Shown here: piece by piece, positions 7,998 to 16,499 of the stretch
Position numbering within the stretch: the first letter of the stretch is position 1
Layout of the letters: each line of letters starts with the position of its first letter
Source: Nitrospira sp.
GTDB taxonomy: Bacteria > Nitrospirota > Nitrospiria > Nitrospirales > Nitrospiraceae
Direction of reading: 5' to 3'
DNA length: 64,000 nt
Assembly: GCA_022226955.1 (NCBI GenBank)
Contig: CP092079.1
Coordinates: 2,755,043-2,819,042, forward strand
Made by a program: the position numbers and the translations under genes
Notes under the pieces: generated by a model
Database searches by the model: none
The model's input: the letters and a program-made list of their open reading frames with translations, nothing else
What the model was told of the DNA's origin: nothing

Positions 7998-9041
7998 ATG
8001 ACCTCGATGGTTGAGCCTCGACGAATTCTTCTCATCAAGCCGAGTTCGCTGGGCGACATTGTGCACGCGATGCCGGTAGTGGCCGCGTTCAAGCAGCGCT
8101 GGCCGTCGGCGCATCTGACCTGGCTAGTAAAGCGCCAATGGGCGGAGATCGTGCAGCGAATAGACGGCGTCGATAGGGTGTGGCCGGTCGATCCCACTCT
8201 GGCGTCGTGGGTCGGACAGGCGCTGAAGCTTCGGGCGCAACGGTTCGATCTGGTCGTCGATCTTCAGGGGCTGCTGCGGAGCGCGCTGGTGGCCCGGATG
8301 ACCGGATGCGCGCAGCGGGTGGGGTTTGCCAATGGGCGTGAAGGGAGCTCCTGGTTCTATTCGCAGCGAGTGCCGGTTCTCACCGCTGAGATGCATGCGG
8401 TGGACCGGTATCTGTCGGTTGCGAAGGCGCTGGGTGCGCCTGCTGGCGTGGAGCCGCAATTTCGATTCAGACTGCCGTCGCAGGATGTGACGACCTTGCG
8501 CGATCTGTTCCGGCGCAAGGACATCGATATGGACGCGCCCTGGGTGGCCATGAATGTGTCCGCGCGCTGGCCGACCAAACGCTGGCCGGCCGTCTCGTTT
8601 GCCGCCGTGGCGACGCAGTTGGCGGCTCGCGGCATTGGACCGCTGGTCGTGATCGGCGGTCCGGACGAACGGGAGGCGAGTGGTCTCGTACGAAGTCTGA
8701 CGACTTGCCCGGTGGTCGATCTGGCCGGAGAGACTCCGATTGGGTTGCTGCCGGCCTTGTTGTCGAAAGCCTGCGCTTTGATCACGAACGATTCCGGGCC
8801 GATGCATGTCGCGGCTGCCGTGGGGACGCCGGTGGTGTCTCTGTTTGGACCGACCAGTGCGGTGCGGACCGGGCCCTACGGAGCAGGGCATACGGTCTTG
8901 ACCCATGATCTTTCTTGCCGGCCCTGTTTCAGTCGAGCCTGCCGCCATGCGGTCCCCATGGAATGTCTCACGGCAATCTCTCCGGAGCAGGTTGTGGCGG
9001 CCGTGGTGGCGCAGCAGTCCTGCCGCGCGGTCTCACGATGA
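7998..9041 (+). CDS. waaC: Heptosyltransferase I, WaaC-like (GT9)
   Basis: A 347-residue GT9 protein starting directly after the stop of the fusion gene. The N-terminus has ILLIKPSSLGDIVHAMPVV, where the Asp acts as general base in GT9 enzymes, and the C-terminal half has LITNDSGPMHVAAAVGTPVV with the ADP-heptose-binding region. Length and the SLGD motif match heptosyltransferase I, which adds the first heptose to Kdo. Assignment to WaaC rather than a further heptosyltransferase rests on this similarity and on the neighbouring WaaF domain. It ends with an ATGA overlap into the next GT9 gene. Confidence 0.85.
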   Translation: MTSMVEPRRILLIKPSSLGDIVHAMPVVAAFKQRWPSAHLTWLVKRQWAEIVQRIDGVDRVWPVDPTLASWVGQALKLRAQRFDLVVDLQGLLRSALVARMTGCAQRVGFANGREGSSWFYSQRVPVLTAEMHAVDRYLSVAKALGAPAGVEPQFRFRLPSQDVTTLRDLFRRKDIDMDAPWVAMNVSARWPTKRWPAVSFAAVATQLAARGIGPLVVIGGPDEREASGLVRSLTTCPVVDLAGETPIGLLPALLSKACALITNDSGPMHVAAAVGTPVVSLFGPTSAVRTGPYGAGHTVLTHDLSCRPCFSRACRHAVPMECLTAISPEQVVAAVVAQQSCRAVSR

Positions 9042-10057
9042 ATGTGTTGATCGTGCGTCCGGATGGGATCGGCGATTTGGTGCTCTCGCTGCCGGTGGCG
9101 GCGCAACTGCGGCAATTGGTGCCTGGCGTCCGTATCGGTGTGCTCGCGAATCCCGTGGCCGCGCCCATCTTAGAGCATCATCCCGACGTGGACTATGTGC
9201 GAACGGTCTCGTTGCATGCGTCGATTCCTGACATGATGCAGGCATTTGCGGGTGGGATCGATGCGGTGATTTTTCTCAAGCCGTTTCGCCGTCTGATGTG
9301 GGCCGCGTGGCGGATGGGCATTCCACGGCGTGTCGCGACGGGATTTCGGTGGCAGAGCGTGCTGGCGAATCGCTGGATTTATGAACATCGGAGCAGTTTT
9401 CAGAAGCATGAGTCTGATTGCAATGTGGAGATGCTCAAGGGGCTTCGGCTGACGCCGTTGCCCGTGATCGCACCGACGCTATACCTCACCGACGCCGAGC
9501 GGAATGATGGCGAGCGGCGGTGGAATGGGTCTGCGCTACCGCGGGTCGTGATTCATCCTGGCGGCGTCTCGGCCCGGCACTGGCGGCCGGCGCATTATCG
9601 GGATCTCGCCCAGCTATTGGCGCGGCAGGGATATGCGGTGGGATTAACAGGCAGCCCGGTCGAGCGCGATCAATTCCAGCGCGAGGCGCTGGATGGTGTG
9701 GTGCTTCATCCAGGAATCGACAATCTCATGGGGCAGCTTTCTGTCCGGGAATTAATGGGCGTGATCGGCGCTGCGCGAGTGGTGGTGTCCGGTGCAACCG
9801 GTCCGGCTCATCTGGCTGCTGCTCTTGCGGTGCCGACGGTGAGTTTGTTCGATCCGCGCCGAAACAATTTGCCGATTCGCTGGAAGCCGCTGGGGCGGGG
9901 CGTGCTGCTTCGCCCGGATGTGCCGACTTGTGAAAAATGCATCGGCGAGGCCTGTGCATTTTGGGATTGTTTGGATAGGATGGCCGTCAATCGGGTCCTG
10001 ATGACGGTGGATTCCGTCATCCACGAGGCATCGTCTCTGAAAATTCAGCATGTCTAA
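9038..10057 (+). CDS. Glycosyltransferase family 9 protein (third heptosyltransferase-like gene)
   Basis: A 339-residue GT9 protein. It opens with VLIVRPDGIGDLVLSLPVAA and carries VVSGATGPAHLAAALAVPTV in the second half, where the family normally has the nucleotide-sugar site. The Cys-rich tail has CEKCIGEACAFWDC, as in heptosyltransferase-type GT9 proteins. The ATG at 9038 overlaps the waaC stop (ATGA), so I prefer it over upstream in-frame starts that lie within waaC. It probably adds a third heptose or related core sugar, but the acceptor is unknown. Confidence 0.82.
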   Translation: MNVLIVRPDGIGDLVLSLPVAAQLRQLVPGVRIGVLANPVAAPILEHHPDVDYVRTVSLHASIPDMMQAFAGGIDAVIFLKPFRRLMWAAWRMGIPRRVATGFRWQSVLANRWIYEHRSSFQKHESDCNVEMLKGLRLTPLPVIAPTLYLTDAERNDGERRWNGSALPRVVIHPGGVSARHWRPAHYRDLAQLLARQGYAVGLTGSPVERDQFQREALDGVVLHPGIDNLMGQLSVRELMGVIGAARVVVSGATGPAHLAAALAVPTVSLFDPRRNNLPIRWKPLGRGVLLRPDVPTCEKCIGEACAFWDCLDRMAVNRVLMTVDSVIHEASSLKIQHV

Positions 10058-12287
10058 GATGATCTCCGCACTCATTCTTCCAGACTGGTCCCTCAGACGA
10101 GTGCTCTTGTTTTGGTGGGGCGTTTTTCTCGTCATTCAACAAGCCGAACGGATTTTTCTGATGCATGAGGCTTGGTCGGTTGAAGTTCCGACGGGAAGCC
10201 TCTTATTGAAGACGCTCTGGACTGGTCTGCGAGCGGATTTGATTTCCTCGACGGTGGCTCTTTTAATCGTTGCAATCTTTGGCCTGTCCATTGGGGTAAT
10301 GCTGCGAGTTGTGTCGAGGTTGTGGAGAAGTCACGATACAATCGCTGCGCGGGTAAGATTCGGAATCATTATGGCATCCTGGTTCATGACGGTCTTTGTG
10401 ATGACCTGCCTTACCATCGACATGGGGTACTATCATTTCAATAAGCAGCATCTGGATTTTGTTTTTTTCGAGTACATAGGCGATTTGATAACGCAATCGA
10501 ATGAAATCGGCCTCGACGGCGCTCAGGCTGCCCAGCAAACTAATGCCGAGCTTCAGGCCGGAGCACGATGGGGGCCGCGTCTTGCGGCATTCTTTTCTCT
10601 TGAGTTCCTTGTGATATTCGCGTGGGGGGTAGGATTTTCCCGAGTCATCCTTCCGCGACTCGACTCTTGGAGACGGCCATCCTGGCTTTCAAATGCCGTG
10701 TTTTCGGTGGGACTTATTTTCTGTGTAATGGGGTTTCATCTGAAAGGTCCGGAAGCGATTAGGACTGCATCGATCAGTAGCGGAACCTATTACACGCTTG
10801 CTCAGAACCCCATTCTCTACGCCGCCGAGGGGCTGCGAGCTACGATTGAATCTCAGTGGAAGGAAGGGACTCGACTACAGGAGGGCCGAGGGTTGGATAA
10901 TGACTGGGAGGCCCTCCCTCAGCTTCCCGGAAGAGTGAATTTGCAAGACCAATTCTCCGCAGTTCAGGCAATGTCGCCTGACGAAACGCTTCGCGTCGCG
11001 CAGGAAGTCCTCGCCAGGGGGCAAACTTTTCTCTTTCAAAAGTATCCTTTCGTGCGCACCTCCGCCGAGACGTCTGGAGTCAAACTCGACAAGCCGGCGA
11101 ACGTTCTACTCATCTTTGTTGAAGCGTTGGATCGTCGTTATGTCGGACGAACGGTCGACGGGATTTCGTTGACCCCTTTCATGGACCGCCTGAGAAACGA
11201 CAGTGTCTATATTGAGAACTTCTTTGCCAATGGAGCCCAGACGGCCAGGGGCTTGTTCTCGACGTTCTGTTCGTACTACCCCAGGCGCGGCGTGTCGGCG
11301 ATGAAAACCCGCTATACTCATGACTACCTCTGTTTGCCTGAGGTGCTCAAACAGGCCGGGTACCACACTGAAATGGTCATCAGCTCACAGCGTGATATCG
11401 ATCGACTCCATCTATTTTTCACTCGGAACGGGATGGAGCGCATACTGGACGAGACCGATTTTCCCGCAGGAGTCGAGCGGATCGGGTCGGCTTCAAGCCT
11501 TGGCAAACCGGACGGTGCGTTGTTCGACCTCTTGCGAGGCCGTATTGAAGAGTTGCAGCAGGCCGGACAACCCTTTCTTCTTGCGACGAAGACGCTCACC
11601 ACGCATCATCCGTTTCATGTTCCGAGCGGGAATTCCGATGTCGAATCCTTGCGAGCCAACCCCGACGGCTATCTGGCAGCGCTTCGATATCTCGACGGAG
11701 AATTGGAGCGTTTCTTTTCTCGCCTTTGGGACCAGGGACTGCTGCGGAATACTGTTGTGTATATCCTGGGGGATCATGGCCGGCATGAGCACGTGGGCGA
11801 TACGGCAGTCGAAAAACAGGTGGGCCACTTCATGACCCCCTTGTATATCTGGATGGATAACTCTTTGCGGACTCCAGCCACATATCGCCCGCGAACGGTG
11901 TCATCGGTGGCGAGTCAAGTCGACGTGACGCCGACTATCTTGGCGATGAATGGCTTGATGCCTTCAATAGTGCCATTCTTGGGCCAGGACGTGAGTTGCC
12001 TCCTTGTGCAGGACTGCTTGTCGGATAATTTTGCCTATCTGATTAGCCCGTACGGAGACGAAGTGGTTGGGCTTGCTGACAGAGACGGGGTTTTGCTCTA
12101 CGGCCTTCGGACCAAGATGCTGACACATGTGGATCTTAGGTTGGGGGTTTCAGACCTGACCTCGCCGCAGGAGGGTTCCTGGGTGGAGGATCGATATCGG
12201 AAACTTCGAAGTTTGTATGCGAGTAGCAATGCCGTGCTCAATCGCAATCAGATTTGGTCAAGGAAAGACCTGGGGGTGCTGCCGTAA
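10050..12287 (+). CDS. Membrane sulfatase-fold phosphoglycerol/phosphoethanolamine transferase
   Basis: A 745-residue inner-membrane protein with about five N-terminal membrane helices (residues 15-230) and a periplasmic alkaline-phosphatase/sulfatase domain from about 345. The domain shows NVLLIFVEALDRRYVGR with the metal-binding Glu, ANGAQTARGLFSTFCSYY with the likely catalytic Thr near 397, and ILGDHGRHE near 572. Length and layout resemble LtaS and OpgB, which move phosphoglycerol, and EptA-type LPS phosphoethanolamine transferases. As it closes the core operon (8 bp overlap with the GT9 gene), it probably decorates LPS core or another envelope glycan. The exact group transferred is not known. 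Confidence 0.82.
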   Translation: MSKMISALILPDWSLRRVLLFWWGVFLVIQQAERIFLMHEAWSVEVPTGSLLLKTLWTGLRADLISSTVALLIVAIFGLSIGVMLRVVSRLWRSHDTIAARVRFGIIMASWFMTVFVMTCLTIDMGYYHFNKQHLDFVFFEYIGDLITQSNEIGLDGAQAAQQTNAELQAGARWGPRLAAFFSLEFLVIFAWGVGFSRVILPRLDSWRRPSWLSNAVFSVGLIFCVMGFHLKGPEAIRTASISSGTYYTLAQNPILYAAEGLRATIESQWKEGTRLQEGRGLDNDWEALPQLPGRVNLQDQFSAVQAMSPDETLRVAQEVLARGQTFLFQKYPFVRTSAETSGVKLDKPANVLLIFVEALDRRYVGRTVDGISLTPFMDRLRNDSVYIENFFANGAQTARGLFSTFCSYYPRRGVSAMKTRYTHDYLCLPEVLKQAGYHTEMVISSQRDIDRLHLFFTRNGMERILDETDFPAGVERIGSASSLGKPDGALFDLLRGRIEELQQAGQPFLLATKTLTTHHPFHVPSGNSDVESLRANPDGYLAALRYLDGELERFFSRLWDQGLLRNTVVYILGDHGRHEHVGDTAVEKQVGHFMTPLYIWMDNSLRTPATYRPRTVSSVASQVDVTPTILAMNGLMPSIVPFLGQDVSCLLVQDCLSDNFAYLISPYGDEVVGLADRDGVLLYGLRTKMLTHVDLRLGVSDLTSPQEGSWVEDRYRKLRSLYASSNAVLNRNQIWSRKDLGVLP

Positions 12288-12493
12288 TGCTGTCGCTTGA
12301 CGTGGTTCTTAGCGTGAGGAAAATGGGTCCATACTTCCACAAGTGCGCAGAGCAAGAACCTGAGTAAAGCCGAGTCTTCTCTGCCGACCGCATGGAGTCG
12401 TGCGCTTCTGTCGGACATCAATTGAATGCGTCTTTCGTTCCTTCGAGAGGATGTCTTAAATCCCTATATCCCCACCTATTGTGGAATTCGTTC

Positions 12494-12522
12494 TTGACTC
12501 CCTCTGCTAATTGTGTTCATAT
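12494..12522 (+). promoter_or_regulatory. Candidate sigma-70 promoter of the glycan regulator
   Basis: TTGACT at 12494-12499, a 17-bp spacer and TCATAT at 12517-12522 lie 32 bp before the regulator ATG at 12555. The -35 is good and the -10 is weak. The rest of the 267-bp gap from 12288 holds no gene that I can support; it contains a 7-bp inverted repeat (GGTTCTT 12304-12310, AAGAACC 12354-12360) of doubtful meaning. The leader before the ATG is A-rich without a clear Shine-Dalgarno sequence. Confidence 0.45.
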
Positions 12523-12554
12523 CCTGAACGCTTCCGGAACTCTTTGAAAAAAAT

Positions 12555-13142
12555 ATGAATCTTCAAGGCCAACGCAACCTGATTCTGCTCACGGAGTTAG
12601 AGCGGGACAGCGCGGTTACGCAACGTTCTCTCGCGATGAAGTTGGGTGTGGCGCTTGGCTTGACGAATCTGTACCTCAAGCGTCTCGCGAGGAAGGGATA
12701 CGTTAAGGCGACAACTATTCCATCTCACCGGATTCGTTATCTGCTCACACCGCAAGGGTTTGCCGAGAAGTCCCGGCTCACATATCTCTACATGCAGTAT
12801 TCCCTGTCTCACTATCGCGATATGCGCGCGCGATTGCGTGACACGCTGTCCCGAGCGACTGAGAGCGGCCTGCAGCGTGTCGTGATTTTTGGGACGAGCG
12901 AATTCGCTGAAATGGCCTATCTTTCTTTGCGGGAGATGGACATGGAATTAGTCGGGTTTGTCAGTGATGAGATGGTTGGAACGTTTCTTTCTTACCCCGT
13001 CTCGCATCCGAGTGTGTTGAAAGACTGGGATTTCGATGCTGTGGTGCTTGCCGATCTCGATCGGTCGCACGAACATGGTGAATTGCTGTCGCAGTATCGG
13101 GTTCCGAACGGCAAAGTGCTTGCGCTCGGGCCAACGGTCTGA
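12555..13142 (+). CDS. Winged-helix transcriptional regulator with Rossmann-like C-terminal domain
   Basis: A 195-residue protein. Residues 1-75 form a MarR-like winged helix: LTELERDSAVTQRSLAMKLG, then the recognition-helix stretch LGLTNLYLKRLARKGYVKA and a wing ending in RYLLTPQGF. After a linker helix, residues 105-190 look like a small nucleotide- or sugar-binding Rossmann unit, with VVIFGTSEFAEMAYLSL and GFVSDEMVG, similar to N-terminal domains of PglD-type acyltransferases. Proteins of this form are often found beside NusG-like genes in exopolysaccharide clusters. It probably senses a metabolite and controls the cluster downstream. Ligand and operator are unknown. Confidence 0.72.
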   Translation: MNLQGQRNLILLTELERDSAVTQRSLAMKLGVALGLTNLYLKRLARKGYVKATTIPSHRIRYLLTPQGFAEKSRLTYLYMQYSLSHYRDMRARLRDTLSRATESGLQRVVIFGTSEFAEMAYLSLREMDMELVGFVSDEMVGTFLSYPVSHPSVLKDWDFDAVVLADLDRSHEHGELLSQYRVPNGKVLALGPTV

Positions 13143-13229
13143 GACGCGGGCATGTTGAGGCGGTGTTTTCTGTTCACTGTAAGTGAGAGGGCGAAGCTGT
13201 GTCCGAGGGGCGTGTGACGGGCGTGACTT

Positions 13230-13686
13230 GCGAGAAAGGCGAGAAGAGCGAAATACAGATGCTAAGTGCATGACGGTCACACGATTTGAAGACCTCACGG
13301 TGTGGCAGGAGGCGGCTTCGTTAGCCGTAGAGATATACCGCGTTTCAAAGCACGAAGGTTTAGTCAAGGATTTCGGTTTGAGAGACCAGCTACAGAGGGC
13401 GGCGGTATCGATCGCGTCCAATATCGCAGAAGGCAAGGAACGGGAGACCATCGCTGAATTTATTCGCTATCTGTATATCGCAAAGGGGTCTTCAGGCGAA
13501 CTCAAGACGCAGCTCATCATCGCTCAACGGATAGGATGCCTCGGTGAGGGGAATGCACAGAGTCTGATTCTGAGCGTTGAGCAAATATCCGCGAAGCTCG
13601 GTGCGTTGATACGAACTCTCAAAAGAAAGTAATGTTGGGTTCATGCTTGTGCAATTGACCAGTCGTTCCAGTCGCGCCTGTCTCGC
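13230..13686. repeat. Short imperfect inverted repeat flanking the S23-type gene
   Basis: GCGAGAAAGGCG at 13230-13241 and CGCCTGTCTCGC at 13675-13686 match as inverted copies at 11 of 12 positions. They enclose the four-helix-bundle gene 13270-13632 with little else. This may mark the ends of a small inserted unit; chance is also possible for a 12-mer at this distance. The part before the gene, 13143-13269, holds no other gene that I can support. Confidence 0.45.
13270..13632 (+). CDS. Four-helix-bundle protein (S23/23S rRNA intervening-sequence family)
   Basis: A 120-residue protein with the family hallmarks TRFEDLTVWQEAASLAVEIY at the N-terminus and LQRAAVSIASNIAEGKERET in the middle, then helices ending in IRTLKRK. 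S23 proteins were first seen in intervening sequences of 23S rRNA genes but occur mostly alone in intergenic sites; their function is not settled. ATG 13270 starts the conserved part, so I prefer it over an in-frame start at 13183. It interrupts the otherwise expected regulator-NusG pair and is flanked by a short inverted repeat. It also resembles Avd of diversity-generating retroelements, but no reverse transcriptase is nearby. Confidence 0.85.
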   Translation: MTVTRFEDLTVWQEAASLAVEIYRVSKHEGLVKDFGLRDQLQRAAVSIASNIAEGKERETIAEFIRYLYIAKGSSGELKTQLIIAQRIGCLGEGNAQSLILSVEQISAKLGALIRTLKRK

Positions 13687-13707
13687 TCGGCATGCACGGG
13701 GCCGCGC

Positions 13708-14214
13708 ATGAGCGAAGTCATGCACGAGCCCCGCTGGTATGCGCTTCGTACGAAATCACGTCATGAGAAATTGGTGCGAGATCAGCTGGAAAAGCAGGGG
13801 ATCGAACCGTTGCTGCCGACGGTGAAGCGGCTGAGCCAGTGGAAGGATCGGAAGAAGGAAATCGAAGTCCCGCTCTTTTCTGGGTATTGCTTCGTTCGAT
13901 TTTCACAGGAGTCCAGGCTGCCGGTGCAGAAAGTGTCAGGGGTCGTTGAGATTGTCGGGGGCGGGAGCCGTCACGAGCCGATACCGGACGGAGAGATCGA
14001 CGCATTAAAGACGCTTATGACCAGTGTGTTGCCATACGATCCGCATCCGTATCTCCATGAGGGGATGCGGGTGGAAGTGGTGCGAGGACCGTTGCGAGGT
14101 GTGCAGGGTATTCTGTTGCGGAAAGAAAAACGCCATCGCCTGGTCATCGGGGTCCAGCTGATACAGCAGGCGGCGGCAGTGGAGATCGATGTGCGGGATG
14201 TGGTGGCGAGTTAG
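13708..14214 (+). CDS. NusG-like transcription antiterminator (RfaH/UpxY type)
   Basis: A 168-residue protein with the NusG N-terminal domain (WYALRTKSRHEKLVRDQLEK, PLFSGYCFVRFS, VVEIVGGG) and a C-terminal KOW domain (GMRVEVVRGPLRGVQGILL). Specialised NusG paralogues bind elongating RNA polymerase and allow long polysaccharide operons to be read through. The gene lies just ahead of a 27-kb run of same-strand glycan genes, the typical place for such a factor. Two in-frame ATG codons, 13708 and 13720, could start it. It is distinct from housekeeping NusG, which normally sits with secE and ribosomal protein genes. Confidence 0.88.
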   Translation: MSEVMHEPRWYALRTKSRHEKLVRDQLEKQGIEPLLPTVKRLSQWKDRKKEIEVPLFSGYCFVRFSQESRLPVQKVSGVVEIVGGGSRHEPIPDGEIDALKTLMTSVLPYDPHPYLHEGMRVEVVRGPLRGVQGILLRKEKRHRLVIGVQLIQQAAAVEIDVRDVVAS

Positions 14215-14472
14215 TGCGATGTTGAGCACCTGCAGCCAATATCCTAATTGTATAGTTACGTGTCAGAGAGGCACGTTTGTTCCAACCTCTCCGATTATTT
14301 TGAGCCGAAAAGGGAATGTTGTGTGAAGTAGGTATGGATTGCAGGACAGGGTAAGGCCTAACTGGCCGGTCGTATTTTCAAATGCTGAGACAGGAAGGGG
14401 CAGAGCGTTTATGGGTTTGACAAAAATGTTGGATGAGGTTGTTGGCTATCCTAGTTGGTTAGATATGTAGTT
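14215..14472 (+). promoter_or_regulatory. 258-bp leader ahead of the O-antigen cluster
   Basis: No gene can be supported here. The stretch is more AT-rich than its surroundings and contains TTGACA at 14417-14422 without a convincing -10 box at normal spacing. I found no JUMPstart/ops-like GGCGGTAG element. By position it is the most likely site for the promoter of the cluster and for loading of the NusG-like factor encoded just upstream; that is inference. Confidence 0.35.
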
Positions 14473-15819
14473 ATGGATTCATGGTGGGTGAAGTTATTGC
14501 CAACGGTATTACGGCATCGTTTTGAGGGCCGGATCTCCGTACAGCAAGTAATGACAAATGCCTTTTGGCTTTCCTCTGATCATGTCTATCGATTGGGTAT
14601 CAGTGTGGTCGTCAGTGTATGGATGATGCGGTATCTTGGGCCTCAGCAATTCGGGCAAATAAGTTTCGCATTAGCTTTTGTTGCTTTGTTTTCTGGTTTC
14701 TCCAATCTGGGGCTTGATGGTGTGATAGTTCGTGATCTTGTTAAGACGCCTCACGCTGTGGACGAAATTCTAGGTAGCGCGTGGGTTCTCAAATTTATTG
14801 GTTCGGGTGCGGCGCTTGTGTTGGCCGTAGTGGCGATATCATGGTTGCGGCCTGATGATATCCTTGGTATTTGGCTCGTGCTTCTATTTGCCGGCGTATT
14901 TCTATTCCAAAGTCTCGACGTCATCGACATGTGGTTTCGTTCTTCTCTTAGGTCTCGGCTCTCTGTGATCCCTAAAACGATCGCAATCACTGTTGCAGCG
15001 TTAGGCAAATCTGGGCTTATTCTTGCCGGTGCCCCGCTCATCGTATTTGCATGGATGGGACTTGCCGAAGCCCTGCTAGGTGGTGTTGCTCTGCTGGCAA
15101 TGTTCATGTGGCTAGGAGGGAATCTAGGAACATGGCGGATCAAAGCCGATCGAATGCGTGCATTAATGAAGGAGGGCTTACCTCTGGCACTGTCCTCCAT
15201 GGTGGTCATTCTCTACATGAGAGTCGATCAAGTCATGCTCGGAGAAATGCTCGATGACAAGGCTGTCGGGATGTTCACTGCCGCTATCAGAATCTCGGAG
15301 ATTTTTTATTTCATCCCGAATGCGCTGGTGATGTCGCTTACTCCAGCTCTTGTGCAAGCCAGGGAATCTGGAGGACCAGTTTATTTGGTACGGGTTGAAC
15401 AGATGTTCTCAAGCATCGCAATTTCCGCGATCTTGATAGCAATATTCATGTCGATGATTGCGAGACCTTTGATCTCCCTCATCCTGGGGGCTGATTTTAT
15501 ATCAGCTGTTCCGATCTTACAGGTGCATATCTGGGGGTTGTTGTTTGTGGCTCTGGGTATTGCGAGTGGTCAATATCTCTTACTGGAGGGGCAAAATAGC
15601 ATTTCGTTGCAGAGGACTGCCATGGGGGCGGTAGTCAATGTCGGACTCAATTTATTGTGGATACCCCGTTATGGCGCCCTTGGCGCTGCGTGGGCCTCAT
15701 TAATCGCCTATGGGGTAGCCACGTTTTTTCTGTTTCAGAATGTGGTCTCGCGGAGGTGCTTATATCTGATGCTTAGATCATTGATGTGGCCAAAAACAGT
15801 TGCGGTATTGTGGCGATGA
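14473..15819 (+). CDS. wzx: Oligosaccharide flippase, Wzx-type (first copy)
   Basis: A 448-residue polytopic membrane protein of the polysaccharide biosynthesis/MATE-like family. It starts with an N-terminal FWLSSDHVYRLGISVVVSVW helix, followed by RYLGPQQFGQISFALAFVAL and about twelve predicted membrane helices up to RYGALGAAWASLIAYGVATF near the end. Wzx proteins move undecaprenyl-linked oligosaccharide units to the periplasm. I use ATG 14473; a TTG at 14455 would add six residues and neither has a strong ribosome-binding site. The gene ends with an ATGA overlap into a methyltransferase gene. A second flippase-like gene lies at 26190. Confidence 0.86.
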   Translation: MDSWWVKLLPTVLRHRFEGRISVQQVMTNAFWLSSDHVYRLGISVVVSVWMMRYLGPQQFGQISFALAFVALFSGFSNLGLDGVIVRDLVKTPHAVDEILGSAWVLKFIGSGAALVLAVVAISWLRPDDILGIWLVLLFAGVFLFQSLDVIDMWFRSSLRSRLSVIPKTIAITVAALGKSGLILAGAPLIVFAWMGLAEALLGGVALLAMFMWLGGNLGTWRIKADRMRALMKEGLPLALSSMVVILYMRVDQVMLGEMLDDKAVGMFTAAIRISEIFYFIPNALVMSLTPALVQARESGGPVYLVRVEQMFSSIAISAILIAIFMSMIARPLISLILGADFISAVPILQVHIWGLLFVALGIASGQYLLLEGQNSISLQRTAMGAVVNVGLNLLWIPRYGALGAAWASLIAYGVATFFLFQNVVSRRCLYLMLRSLMWPKTVAVLWR

Positions 15820-16499
15820 AGTCGATAAAGTTCTTTCTTGATAAGGCGTTTCCGTTCCCCGCTCGACTCTCACAGAACTTGAAAATACTTAGTGAGAAAT
15901 TGGGTCAGCGAAGGAGTATCGGGTATGGGCGTCCGGTTGACGGCGAGGGAAGCTCGATTCCCTGGTATACCTATCCGGCAATTGAATTCTTAAGGCAATT
16001 TGATTTTAATGCGTGCTCGGTTTTTGAGTTCGGGGCTGGTAACTCAAGCCGGTTTTGGGCTGGCAGGACCAAGCAAGTCGTGTCAGTAGAAAGTGATCCT
16101 GGTTGGTTCGACTCGCTCAAGGGAGATATCGGTTCAAACCAGACACTTATCTTGAGAACCGAAAAAGAGAAGTATGCCCATGCCATTGTTGAGCAAGAAG
16201 GGTTATTTGAAATCATCGTGATAGACGGGTTGTGGAGATATGCCTGTGCTGCACAAGCTCGGCCGCTACTGGCTCCAGGAGGGCTCCTGATTCTGGACAA
16301 CTCTGATTGGTATCCCAACACATCACGATTTCTTCGCGAATCGCAGCTGTTTCAAATCGACTTCAGTGGATTCGGCCCGATCAACGGGTACACGTGGACG
16401 ACATCAATTTTTTTGTCGGCAGATACGCGCTTGCAGAATCGCTATGGAAATCCATCCCCTGTTGGCGGAATAGGGCAGGTCGCAGATGATGACCGGTAA
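15816..16499 (+). CDS. Putative SAM-dependent methyltransferase
   Basis: A 227-residue soluble protein with a class I methyltransferase-like core: SVFEFGAGNSSRFWAGRTK as glycine-rich motif I near residue 78, VVSVESDPGWFDSL as the acidic motif that binds SAM ribose, and IIVIDGLWRYACAAQARPLL followed by APGGLLILDNSDWYP. The last part resembles proteins of glycan clusters that methylate a sugar or act on a linked acceptor. The ATG at 15816 overlaps the flippase stop. Substrate is unknown; the SAM fold is likely but no catalytic residue is diagnostic. Confidence 0.65.
   Translation: MKSIKFFLDKAFPFPARLSQNLKILSEKLGQRRSIGYGRPVDGEGSSIPWYTYPAIEFLRQFDFNACSVFEFGAGNSSRFWAGRTKQVVSVESDPGWFDSLKGDIGSNQTLILRTEKEKYAHAIVEQEGLFEIIVIDGLWRYACAAQARPLLAPGGLLILDNSDWYPNTSRFLRESQLFQIDFSGFGPINGYTWTTSIFLSADTRLQNRYGNPSPVGGIGQVADDDR

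Noticed and set aside
13270-13632. Avd-like accessory gene of a diversity-generating retroelement
   Set aside because: No reverse transcriptase, template repeat or variable target gene lies nearby; the protein fits the stand-alone S23 family.
14215-14472. JUMPstart/ops element for the NusG-like factor
   Set aside because: I could not find GGCGGTAG-type sequence or a clear variant; only the position argues for a loading site.
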